From Bromus sterilis (lineage: Eukaryota; Streptophyta; Magnoliopsida; Poales; Poaceae): a DNA stretch of 64,000 nt. Positions 1-10,178 of this stretch are shown here, in pieces. The DNA is taken from contig OX465598.1 of NCBI GenBank assembly GCA_950022295.1, positions 171,076,001 through 171,140,000 of the forward strand, given 5' to 3'. The notes beneath the pieces are model-generated. The model was not told the origin of the DNA and did no database searches. It saw only the letters and a program-made list of their open reading frames with translations. The translations under genes and the position numbers were made by a program. Position 1 is the first letter of the stretch, and each line of letters starts with the position of its first letter.

Positions 1-20
1 GTTCGTGACTCGAATGTCTC

Positions 21-467
21 TAATCGGTGTTCGCGTGCAAGAAATGGGAGATGGGATTAGAGCATAAAAACACTAGATAGTTAATTGAGAACTCAATCTA
101 CTAAAGCTTCACACTTGGTCACCTTCGGAATCTTATTGTGACTCGTCCCCAAACCACTAGTCAAGCAATAGACAAACTGATCCTCTCACTTTCGGCTTTG
201 AGTACTCATGCAATGAATGAGCGCGAGCAAGATATGTTGGCACTTAAATGGAAAAGATAATAATGATGGGGAAGGAAGACAAAAATGTGTGAAAGGCTCA
301 CATCAATGAGGACAATCATAGGAGAGATAAATCCAAATGATAGATATGACGTGAGGAGTAGGGATTGCCCTGCAACGGATGCACATATAAGCTATGAAAT
401 GCTCTCCAATGGAACTAGTGGGGGTGCTTACATTTTTCTTGCTCAAGAAGACCTAGAGCTCATTTGA
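21..467 (+). pseudogene. Antisense ORF I of E1 (unknown protein, broken)
   Basis: An ORF remnant lies on the plus strand, opposite to the sense of E1. The frame ending in DLELI and a stop at 465-467 can be followed back to about 21, with in-frame stops at several points and a frame change near 250; only the last 60 codons (from 285) are open. The same protein is open for 146 codons in E3 (60629-61069, minus), also antisense to its host. Shared blocks include CKKWEMGLE, THAMNER and NDRYDVRSRDC. I do not recognise a family. It may be a captured host sequence or an element-specific antisense ORF. Confidence 0.5.
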
Positions 468-603
468 GGAGGCTCATCATTAGAATATATAAGCCAAGTT
501 TTATAGTGTAAGGATCCCCACATAGTTATGCATGAATGATATGAAACTCTCTATGTGGTACAAAAAATTACTTTGGAGTACGAGTGTGGATCTTTCAAAA
601 AGG

Positions 604-785
604 AATAATAGTGTTGCCCCCTTCTCTTTTTCTTCTTCTTTTTTCTTTCTTTTTTATTTTTTTTTTATTTTCTTGTGGCCTCATTGTCTCTTTCTATTTA
701 TCTCTCATTTGTCCTCTTTGGGATCTTTTAATTTGTCCTCTTTTGGGATCTTTTATTTGTGTCCTCTTTGGGATATTTTCCTCAC
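604..785 (+). repeat. Pyrimidine-rich tract and three short tandem copies in E1
   Basis: Positions 609-680 are almost pure C/T on the plus strand, that is, purine-rich in E1 sense. About 713-780 then holds three imperfect copies of a unit of about 22 bp containing cctctttgggatctttta. The same two features occur inverted in E3 at about 60310-60480, so they belong to the family and are not local slippage. Confidence 0.7.
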
Positions 786-848
786 TTTAAGGGCAACACT
801 CTATATTTTACATGAATGTAGAAGATCACACACTTTACAAGAAGTAAT

Positions 849-2483
849 TGATACGTCCCAAATGTATCTATACTTTCTGCTTGTTCCATGCTCATTTGTG
901 TGACATTGCTATGTGTTTTGCTACACTTTCATACCTTTTCACACATATTTGGACTAACCTACTAACTCAGTGCAACTAGTGCCAGTTTCTGTCTGCTGAT
1001 GTCTGTGAATTTCAAGTTTTTACCCATATTTACAGAGCTCCAAAAATTCCAATAAAAACATCAGCGCATAGGAAGACTCCAGAAGCCCGAAGTGGGGCCA
1101 GAGGGGGCCCATGCCCCACCCAGGCGGCCAGGTGGTGCGGCCCCACCCCTGGCCGCGCCAGGAGGGCGCCCGGGCATGGGCCACCTCCCCTGATGCCCCC
1201 CATCGGCCTATATTTACACCCCATTCTAGAAACCCTCGAGAGGAACCCCGCATCTTGATTTTCACCTCTGTTCCGCCGCCGCCTCACTTCCAAGATCGGG
1301 AGCACCAGAAGACCTCTTCCCGGCACCCTGCCGGAGGGAGGATTGACCTCCCGGAGCTTCTCCACCACCATGAGCACTTCCTGGATGTGCCGTGAGTAGT
1401 CCACCTTGGACCATGGGTCCATGAACAGTAGCTATGTGATGTCTTCCCTCCAATATTGTGCTTCAATTCTTAGCCCTTGTGAGCTGCCCTACATGATCTA
1501 AGCATCTATGTAATTTTCCTGCTGCTGCTATGTTGTGTTTTCTCGGATCCGACGGATTATGAGATTATGTTCAGATTGTGATGAGTTATATATTCGGTTC
1601 TCCTTTTATATTTTGCTCTTGAGTAATTCTTGCATGTTCTCCGTTGATTTTTATTTCTTTGGCCAAGTAGTAGATAGTAACTCCAAGAGGGAGCGTTTAT
1701 GCTTGATTGTGGGTTCATGCCCCCCGATGTCTAGCTTGAGTGACCGAAACATGAGACTAGGGGATGTGATTTTGCCACCAGGGAGAAAACAACGGTGCTT
1801 GTAACCGCGGTTGCAAGGATTATTTACCTTACGCAAAGTTTGTTAATGCATTTGTCTGTTGCTTTGGGTGGGGCTCGCAACTTAATAGCAGCGAGATGTT
1901 CTAGATAGATATATCAAGGTGGACGATTAGTGAGTAGATGCAGTTGGATTACGGTCTACTTGTCTTGGCGTACTGCCCATACATTTGAGCCTCAAACTTT
2001 CTTTGTAGCATAATTAGCATTGCGGTGCGTTTATAATTCTGTCAATTGCCCAGCTGTAATTTGTTCACCCAGCTTAGCTATTTTGTCGTGTTTTGGAGAG
2101 AGACATCACTAGTGAACATCATGGGACCCCGGTCCATATTTCCACCACTGTTTACACCTCAACTATCTACTGTTTTTATTTCCTTTCAGTTGCAATCACC
2201 ATCATTATTTCTACCGTGCGTTTGATCCGTTGTAAACGACAAGGCCGAAGAGATTGACAACCTCTCTGAACTCGTTGGGAGCAAAGTTATTTGTTTCTGT
2301 GTGCAGGTCCACGTCAACATCGAACCAATTTGGAAACTTAATCTCTGGCGCCATTGACACCTACTTGCAGAATTCAGAGTCGAACTGGTTCGATAACCTT
2401 GGTATCTTCACCGAGGGAAATTTACTGCTAGCTACATCTCAACCTTCCACTTGGGTTAACTAAAAATTAGCGAGTAGCTATCA
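849..2483 (+). mobile_element. Solo LTR of the E1/E3 LTR group nested in E1
   Basis: The sequence starts tgatacgtccc, ends atca and aligns along its length with the LTRs at 5809-7460 (inverted), 26222-27522 and 61300-62949. It is flanked by gtaat (844-848) and gtact (2484-2488). The uninterrupted copy of this site in E3 (near 60258) reads gtact in E1 orientation, so the left copy carries one substitution. There is no internal region or second LTR, which is the product expected from LTR-LTR recombination. A TATA-like tatattta lies near 1209. Length is 1635 bp, about the same as the other LTRs. Confidence 0.9.
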
Positions 2484-2521
2484 GTACTCAACATAAAGAA
2501 AATTGAAAACTATCATGATGA

Positions 2522-2725
2522 ATGCAAATGTATGCCTCTGCTAGTGTAGCAGGATATGCTATGATACTACCGCGTCATGTAGCAATTATAAGGGCAAGTC
2601 CCAACTGGCATGCGGCTCTACGATCAAGAAAAAACATGTATGACAATGAAAGATCAAGTCATGAGAAGATGGATGTTGCATGGCAATGTATCTCGGAAAG
2701 GCTATGGAAATGCCTTGATAGGTAG
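2522..2725 (+). CDS. Antisense ORF II of E1 (unknown, 67 codons)
   Basis: This short open frame on the plus strand is antisense to E1. It starts at 2522 or 2528 and stops at 2723-2725. Blocks such as SASVAGYAMIL and MDVAWQCISERLWK recur in E3 on the minus strand (60217-60022), where the frame is broken by a stop and a 2-nt deletion. A second overlapping frame (2610-2864) is also open. No domain is recognised. The resemblance may be only DNA homology between two elements; it is listed because both copies show antisense frames at the same place. Confidence 0.3.
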   Translation: MQMYASASVAGYAMILPRHVAIIRASPNWHAALRSRKNMYDNERSSHEKMDVAWQCISERLWKCLDR

Positions 2726-4490
2726 GTATGGTGGCTGTTTTGAGGAAGGATATAGTGAGGCTTATGATGACAGAGTATATCGTGCCAAAGATTTGGATGC
2801 ACCGGAGAAGTTTGCACCAACTCTCGAGGTGAGAAAGGGCAATGAACGGTACCGAAGAGGCTAGCAAAATATGGATGGTTGAAGTGCCAACAATTGAATA
2901 CTCACATTAGTCAAAGGTACTCATCCACTTATTACAGGTAAATCTCTATCTAATCAGGAGATTCACAAAGAGACAAGTACCTCAAGGAGGAGTGTATGTG
3001 GGTTTGGTTATCCTTGCGCATCCTCGACCCATGGTACGTGAGGGTACTCTATATATTACAACCCCTCCAAAGGTTAGCGATCCATCTAGTAGCTAGAGTT
3101 CACAACTGATTTTTTGTAGTTTTTGAAAATAAGCACGGATTGCCCAAAATACGACACCTATCACTAATAGGCTTGAGCTCTTCACACACAGAAGTCCAAA
3201 CATTACTCAAATCAATACCTCAAAACTATTAAAAGTTACTACTATACTTAAATAGCAACCTCAATTACCTACTCAAGTCAAGACACAAAACTCAATGTAA
3301 CATGCCAACTCTCTAAACAAGATAAGCATGAAAACTCAAGAGAGTTCCAAAAGAAACAACCTAAATAAAATCTCTTACAAGATAAGCATGTAAAGCAAGA
3401 GCTAAACATGATAGGATCTAGAAAAAGGTAAAGAACAATCAACAAAGGTAAGCATGAAAACTATGTTGTGTTCTAGGGTCAAGTGGAGCATGTTTCTCTC
3501 CCAAACAATGTAGGCTAGGGTCCAACTTGTTATGAACAACAAGAAAAACTAAAAAAACCTAAAAAGTATAGAGCAGAACGCTCCAAGCATAGCACATAAC
3601 ACATGAAGAGCTAAAAATATAGCATGGAGAAGGACGAACTGATGATTGTTGATGGAGAAGGGGATGCACGGGGGCATCCCCAATCTTAGACGCTTGAGTC
3701 TCCTTGGATATTTCTTGGGGGTGCATGGGGGCATCCCAAAGCTTGAGATTTTGACACCCCCGGATCTTCTTTCATCATCTTCCTTCACACACTTAAAAAC
3801 TCCCTTCATACGAAACTCATCATAAGCTGATTAGAGGGGTTAGTGCCCATAATAAAATAATTTTCCCCTACTGGAAATAAATATTTTCAGGAATAGATAT
3901 TGTTTCTCAAGATTTCAAAAAAGTTTTTGCAAATAAAAAGCAAGCTTAAGATTTGCAAAACGGTGAAAATACAAAACAGGGCAGAATCTGGGAAAAACAG
4001 ACCAACAGGTAGTAAATAATCTTTTAGGGGCACTTCTGCAACTCAAATCAAAACACTCAGAACATACCGCAGAAATTCAGTTGTATAGAGTATACTGTCA
4101 AAAAAATTCAGATAAAAAAGATGATCTGGTGATTTTTCAGAATTTTTGCAATGGAGCAAACAGATTCTGTTTTCTCGACAACATGTCGCAACTTTTGATT
4201 TTTCTTGCAATCGGAGACTAAACTTGGCACAACACTTGGAAATAAAGATACAATGATGGTGTTGAAGTAGTAACAAACATCATGATCACTAAAATTGAAA
4301 GTAAAACATTTTCGGTTGTCTCCCAATAAGCGCTTTGTTTTATGCCTTTGAGCTAGGCACAAGGATTAGAGAAGATGCTCTCATAAGAATAAGAATTGAA
4401 GCAAAAGAGAGCATCAAGAAGCAACTATGAAACACATTTAAGTCTAACCCACTTCCTATGCATAGGCATCTTGTAAGTGAATAAATCAAA
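2726..4490 (-). other. Non-coding 3' internal region of E1
   Basis: AT-rich sequence with no convincing ORF. Positions 3230-4350 match E3 28740-29797 in inverted orientation, including a segment with the sense motif gggaggcaaccc (in E3 at 28760-28770) and a stretch around 3650-3740 with repeated ggggcatccc. E1 and E3 diverge leftward of E1's PBS and rejoin near 4350, so only the coding module differs between them. Confidence 0.65.
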
Positions 4491-4493
4491 GAA

Positions 4494-5647
4494 TCACAAA
4501 GCGAAAAGCATAGGAAGGCGGAACAAGAACAACTTCAAAACTTTCAACAAAAAGATAGGTGTTTTGGTAACATGGAAGTTTCTACAACTAAACTTTCCTC
4601 TCTCAAAACAATTTTCAGTAGTATCATGAACAAAATCAAGAATATAACAATCACATAGAGCATGATGTTCATGACCTACGAGCACATGTGTATTGTGTTC
4701 AATACGGTCATTAGGAGCATAAGATAAATGCAACCCATCACTATGAGCCTTAATAAGAGCAAAATCCTCCGGAATTCGATATTTCAAAAGGATAATAGGA
4801 CAATCTAGTATGGGTGCAATAGAAACAATTTCATGCTTAACATGAGTAACTATAGCAGTTTCATCTCCGTAAGCATCATCCATAGTGGCATCATGTCCAC
4901 AAGTATAGAAGACATCAACTTCATCAAAAAGGGATATTTCAAAAGAATCCATAGGATCATAAGACTAATCAATATAGCATTCATCGTCATTTGGTAAGCA
5001 TGGAGGGCAATCATATAAAGTAAGAGTCAAAGAGTTAATCTCATTAGAAGGTAGACATGGATGGCTCCATTCTTCCTCCTTTTGTTCTTCACCCTCATCC
5101 TCTTTTTCATCCAAGGAGCTTCCAATTTCAGCAATTTCTTCTCCCATAGAGTCCTGCGAAGCATTAGTCTCTTCCTTTGGGGAGATATTCTCTCAAGATA
5201 ATCAGTAATATAATAATTTTCATTGTAATTTTCAAAGAAATACTGAAGTATAGAAAGGCTCTCAGATTTGTAAGGGGCATCATCAATATTTTCAAGAAAA
5301 GAAGTAATTTCATAGGCACCCTTAAAAGCAACAAATTCTTCTATTTGTTCTGCATCATGAAAATCATAATTTCCCTTAGCGTAAGAAGTTAAGGTTTCAT
5401 CATCATTGTACTCACATTGGAAAGCAAGGTGTTTATGGCTCATAAAGAAACAAGATTCATCCCTCCAGAAAGATATATCATATATTGAGCACAAGTTTCT
5501 AGCATACTCATACGATTGATGTATTTGTCTCCATAAGAGTATCCCTTTTTGAGACAAGCGGTATTCCTTGTAATATTCTTGTTGATCCTCAGTGAATCCT
5601 CCATGCCAATAAGATCTGGTCTCAAAGAAGTTAGACATTGATGGCAA
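4494..5647 (-). pseudogene. E1 coding module: acidic protein of unknown family, broken
   Basis: Minus-strand ORF beginning at the ATG at 5647, about 130 nt after the PBS. It is open for about 170 codons, shifts frame near 5130-5147 into a Glu/Lys-rich stretch, meets a TAG at 4965-4967, then continues in the same frame to 4494. Together this is an ancestral protein of roughly 385 residues. Visible features are a tyrosine-rich N-terminal half, an acidic central segment and a His/Cys-containing C-terminal half (GHEHHALCDCYI). It lacks a gag capsid motif, zinc knuckle, protease DTG/DSG, RT or integrase motif. It takes the place of gag-pol in this LTR group, and I cannot assign a function. Confidence 0.6.
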
Positions 5648-5780
5648 GTAAGGAACTTGACATACTATTTTTTTGGTTTTTGATAAAAGACTCTAAAGCA
5701 AAAACTAAAAAGTAAACTAACAAGACAAAAAAAGCAAAGGTAAAAGATAGTGTACAAGACCCCTATCTTGTAGACTGAAG

Positions 5781-5798
5781 TCCCCGGCAACGACACCA
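5781..5798 (-). other. E1 primer-binding site (tRNA-Asp type)
   Basis: On the minus strand this reads tggtgtcgttgccgggga, 10 nt inside the LTR end. It matches the complement of the plant tRNA-Asp 3' end except for two C-to-T changes. It fixes E1's orientation and marks 5809-7460 as its 5' LTR. Confidence 0.85.
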
Positions 5799-5808
5799 GA
5801 ATTTCGTT

Positions 5809-7460
5809 TGATGGTTGTAGATAACACCTCCTTGTTGGTTACACCAAGTGGAAGGTTAGGATTTAGTAGCAGCAAATTTCCCGTACACGAGGACTGTAAG
5901 GTTTATCGAATGGAGGACTCTAAGGACAACAAGAAGGTGGTCAAACGAGAAACGCACCATCTGAATAGATATTACTCACTCAACCTAGACCTGCACACAA
6001 AAGAAAATAACTTTGCTTCCAACGAGTCAGAGAGGTTGTCAATCTCTCCAGTCTTGTTGTTTAGAAAGGATCAAAACACAAAGGGAATAATAATAGTGAC
6101 GGTGATTGCAATAGAAAGGAAAAAATCATTAAAGATTAACTGTGTTAACTATGGTGGAAATATGGACCGGGGTCCCATGACTTTCACTAGTGATGTCTCT
6201 CTCCCAAATGATGATAAACAACTATGCTGGGTGAACGAATTACAGGTGGGCAATTGACAGAAATATAAACGCGTTGCAATGATAATTATGCTGCAAGAAA
6301 GCTAGAGGCTCAATCGTATGGGTAGTATGCCGAGATGAGCAGACCATTTATTCATCAGCATCTACTCACTAATCATCCACCTTGAGATATCTATCCAGAA
6401 CATCTCGCTGGTATGAAGTTGCGAACCCTAGCCAAACTGTAGGATCAAAGCAACCGACACCTGCATTAACATACTATGCATAAGGTAAATAATCCTTGCA
6501 ACCGCAGTTACAAGCACCGTTGTTTTCTCCCTGGTGGCAACAACACATCCCCTAGTCTCATGTTTATGTCACTCAAGCTAGACATCGGGGGTCATGAACC
6601 CACAATCAAACATAACACTCCCTCTTGGAGTCACGATCTACTACTTCGCCAAAGCAATAAAAAGCAACGGAGAATATGCAAGAATACTCAAGAACTAAAA
6701 CATAAAAGGTAAACCAAATATATTACTCATCAAAATCTGAACATAATCTCACAATCCTTCGGATCCCAGCAAACACAGCATAGCAACACAGAAACTAATA
6801 CATAGATGCCTTGCTCATGTAGGGCGGCTCACAATGGCTAAGAATTGAGGCACACGATTGGAGAGAAGACATCACATAGCTATTGATCACGGACCCATGG
6901 TCCAAGGGGGAGTACTCACGACACATCCGGAAAGCACTCATGGTGGTGGAGAAGCTCCCGGAGATCAATCCTCCCTCCAACAGGGTGCCGAGACAGGGTC
7001 TTAGCGATCCCGATCTCGGGATCGCGACGACGGAGGAACAGTGGTGAAAATCACATAACGGAGGGCCTCTCGAGGGTTTTCAGAGCAAGAGGTAATTATA
7101 TGCGGAAGGGGGCACCAGGGAGGCCCACCTGACCAGGCGTCCAGGTGTCTTGGCCCCACCCTAGGCTGCGCCAAGGGCCCATCTAGTAAGGGGGCACCCC
7201 TTCGGCTCCCCTTCGGGCTTCTGGATTCTTCGTGACTGCTGTTTTTTATATGATTTTCCCAATTTTTTCGAGGACTTTAATAATTGGTATTTTCCTGCAA
7301 TGCACAGTTAACAACAGACAAAAACTGGCATTGGGGCATTAAGTTAGTAGGTTAGTCCAAATATGTTGAAAAATGTATGAAAGTGTAGCAAAACATATAG
7401 CAAAGTCACCAATATAAGCATGGAACAAGCAGAAAATATAGATACGTTTGGGACATATCA
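5809..7460 (-). mobile_element. E1 5' LTR
   Basis: Read on the minus strand, the LTR begins TGATATGTCCC at 7460 and ends at 5809 with ATCA next to the PBS. Length is 1652 bp. It aligns in reverse with 849-2483 and 61300-62949. The GC-rich segment (about 6960-7210) and the gagagacatcactagtgaa block (near 6190) are landmarks shared by all copies in the window. Confidence 0.88.
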
Positions 7461-7646
7461 ACACCAACCACGGCACCAGGATCAATGTTGAAATCTCCCT
7501 GACTAAGGCACCCGCCCATGCTGCGACTCCCAATGTCAATTGTGTCACCCACCGCAAATCAAGTTTCATCGACAGCTACAACCATGGCAATCACAGCGAC
7601 AACAGCAGACGCCACAACCACAGGAAAAAAAATCGAGGCTCGACCC
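7461..7646. other. Unclassified flank, left part
   Basis: 186 bp between E1 and the Athila element. Joined with 17876-18130 after removal of the Athila insertion, it forms about 440 bp of moderately GC-rich sequence with a short plus-strand frame rich in Thr, Ala and Asn and then Pro/Gln. The right part resembles the LTR of element B in phrases such as ctcatcggc and ggaaccctggg. It may be debris of another element. Confidence 0.4.
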
Positions 7647-9150
7647 TGATACATCCAAATTGCATCACTATTTTATATCGTAATTCATCCTTATTCATTG
7701 ATATATTTCACATTACAATGATGTTCTTATGTTGTTTTGGATTATTTTACACAGTTTGCAACTTTCCGGTACCGAAGCAGCAGACGCAAGATTCAGCGGT
7801 AAAAAGTGGACACTGAGTTGCTGAAGAAGAATACCTCCAAATTACCTGAAAATCGATGGGGGTATTTCCCAGGAGATTCATGAAGACTCACCGAAGAGGG
7901 GCCAGAGGGGGGCCACAGGGGCCCCAGGCGGCCACCTGGCGCGGCCCCACCCCTGGCCGCGCCTGGAGCCCTGGGGCCACTCCCGGCTCCCCCCCCCTCT
8001 AGCCTATATACTCCTCGTTACACGAAAACCCTAAAAACCGGAATCTTTCACGGAGTTTCGCCGCCGCTCCGTGGCGGAAACCTACAGAGAAGAAAAGGGC
8101 TCTCTGGCGGGATTCCGCCGAGGAGATCACCTCCCGGAAGGGGAGATCATCGCCATCGTCATCACCATCGTCGCGGGCATCATCGAGATCATCATCAACA
8201 TCATCCCCAACATCAGCACCATTTCCACCACCATCCAATCTCACCTCACAAGTTCATCTTATGTTGTAATCCGTACTATCTATCCTCTCTACTCTACCGG
8301 TGTTGATTACTACTTTGTGGTGAATGCTATTGAGTTTTGTTGGAGAAATACCATTATGTCCAGATTTTTTACCATATATTTATCACCCCTGGTCATGATC
8401 TCTTTTATGTCTTGTGAGAAGTTACTTTAGTTCTTGAGGACATGGGAGAAGTCTAGTTGTTAGTAGTCATATAATGTTGAAGTAATTTGTGTTGTTTGAT
8501 ATTTAAGTTGTGTTGTTATTTTCCTAGTGGTGTTGTGTGAGTCGAACACTCAACACTTCGCCTTCTTAAGGACCTAGGGGAATACATTGTGTATTGAGAA
8601 TGCTTACGGTGGGTTGCCGGAGTGACAGAAACCTGAACCCCAGTTTGCACGCTTTTGCACAAGGGAATAATGGATCCTTGATCTTATTGCTGTGGTTTGG
8701 CTTTTCCTTAATTTCTATCTTGTATTTGTGGATGCTTGCAAGATGTTTAATCATAAGAGTGCACTTATCTTAGTCTAGAAGGTGTGCTAGCATAGATCCA
8801 CCCACTCAACACTTATCAGCACAACACTTGTTATCGATACGGAGTATGGCGAAAGCACGTGACTACCTCTCCATGTGTCCTCAAGAACGCTTTAGTATTT
8901 ATAAGTTTAGTTGCCAGGCTTATCCTTTGATCAAAAGGATTGGGACACTTGCTACTCCTCAGTACTATTTACTTTGCTTGCTTTTATATTATTGTTGCTT
9001 ATATCGAAAACCCCTAAAAAAGTTATCTTTCAGTGCTTGCAGTTATTCCTTGTCCAAAATCACCTATCAATACCTTTCGCTCCTTGTTGGGTTCGACACT
9101 CTTACTTATCGAAAACGCTACAATAGATCCCTTTACGTTGAGGGTCATCA
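7647..9150 (+). mobile_element. Athila element 5' LTR
   Basis: Starts tgatacatcc and ends ggtcatca. Its start has lost a CpG that the 3' LTR keeps (tgatacgtc), as expected of methylcytosine decay. A GC-rich block (7890-8000) precedes the TATA box, and a cat/atc-rich stretch (about 8140-8235) lies just downstream, in the expected transcript leader. Confidence 0.92.
8005..8010 (+). promoter_or_regulatory. TATA box in the Athila 5' LTR
   Basis: The motif cctatatactcc follows the GC-rich block and lies upstream of an A-rich aaaaccctaaaa stretch. The same arrangement is in the 3' LTR at 16731-16738. Role inferred from position. Confidence 0.6.
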
Positions 9151-9162
9151 AGCTACGTTTTC

Positions 9163-9180
9163 TGGCGCCGTTGCCGGGGA
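9163..9180 (+). other. Athila element primer-binding site (tRNA-Asp)
   Basis: tggcgccgttgccgggga is an exact complement of the plant tRNA-Asp 3' end including CCA. It begins 12 nt after the 5' LTR. Confidence 0.93.
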
Positions 9181-9262
9181 GCATAGCGTTATTGGTAAGT
9201 GAAGCTGGTAAGGAAATTTTTATATTGTTGTTTTTATTTTGCTGTTGTTGTTCTTTGTCTGT

Positions 9263-10158
9263 ATGGACAACCTAGCTATTGGATCGTTGCTTATGGGGAA
9301 ACGCCCCACATCTGTGGTGGTTTTTCCTCCCCCTACTGAAATTGTGCCTTATAAAATACCAGCTGGTATTATCGAATGTGTTTTGGATAATCGTTATGCA
9401 GGAGCCAGACATCCCAGTGAACACTTGCTATATTTATCACAACTATGTTCACTATTTAAGCTTGCAGGTGTATCAATGGAGTTTGTCATGAAGAAATTGT
9501 TCTCCATATCGCTTACAGAAAAAGCTTCATATTGGTATAAGCTTCTCGATAACTCTCATTTGCTTGAATGGCCAGAGCTTATGTCCCTCTTTTATACCAA
9601 GTTTATCCTCTTCATGAAATTCATCGAAACAGGAATTATATCTATAACTTTTGGTCTCGTGACGGAGAAAGCATCGCTCAAGCTTGTGGGAGATTGAAAT
9701 CTCTAATGCTCAAATGTCCTATTCATGAGCTCCCCAAGAAAACTATACTTACAAATTTTTATGCTAGACTTTCTCGTCAGGATAAGGAGATCTTGGATGC
9801 CTCCTCTAGTGGGGTATTTCAGACAAAAAGCGTTGAAGAAAGATGGGATCTCCTTGAAAGGATCCAGAAGAATACCGAATATTGGGAAATAGATAAAGGT
9901 ATTGAACCCGCTATAAATTATGAGCATGATTATATAGAGAGCTATGTGAAAACTGATTACTTTAATGCCTTTTGCTCTAAGATTGGTCTTGATTCCCATC
10001 TAATGATTGATTTTTGTAAGGACTTTGCCTCTCATATCGACTCTTCTAAGAAGAAGAAGAGTCAGCATCATAAACCCTTCAAAGAATTACCTATTGATAT
10101 TCATGTTGCTGACCCTATTGTGCCTGCAGTTATATATGAAAAGCCCCTTTTCCAGTAA
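9263..10158 (+). pseudogene. gag: Athila gag, frameshifted
   Basis: Gag would package element RNA in a virus-like particle. The frame opens at the ATG at 9263, about 80 nt after the PBS. Capsid-type sequence runs through KLFSISLTEKASYWYKLL, then the frame shifts by one near 9600; the second frame (from 9568) carries on through LMLKCPIHELPK and ends at a TAA at 10156-10158. The latter half is Lys-rich and no intact zinc knuckle is seen. The pro-pol frame opens 20 nt later in a third register, so gag and pol are now disconnected. Family assignment rests on resemblance to Athila gag phrases. Confidence 0.82.
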
Positions 10159-10178
10159 GAATACGGGAGCACTCTTTT

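Larger units (their letters stand above)
1..7460 (-). mobile_element. E1: partial Gypsy-type LTR element, 3' end off the left edge
   Basis: This element is read on the minus strand. Its 5' LTR is 5809-7460 and is followed leftward by a tRNA-Asp-like PBS (5781-5798), a broken ORF (5647-4494) and a long non-coding 3' region that runs off the window at base 1. Positions 2865-3230 and 1-840 match, in inverted orientation, 59519-61100 of element E3, so the two elements share their 3' internal region. A plus-strand solo LTR interrupts E1 at 849-2483. About 200 bp of internal sequence and the 3' LTR should lie left of the window, judging from E3. No RT or integrase is visible, so E1 looks non-autonomous. 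The far TSD is outside the window; the near one would be acacc at 7461-7465. Confidence 0.85.

Noticed and set aside
8071..8430. 119-codon ORF in the Athila 5' LTR, and 16788-17141 in the 3' LTR
   Set aside because: Ile-rich translation of a cat/atc microsatellite-like stretch in the LTR leader; no supporting motif.
9163..9180. tRNA gene fragment at the PBSs
   Set aside because: Only the 18-nt complement of a tRNA 3' end is present; there is no cloverleaf around any of the PBS sites.
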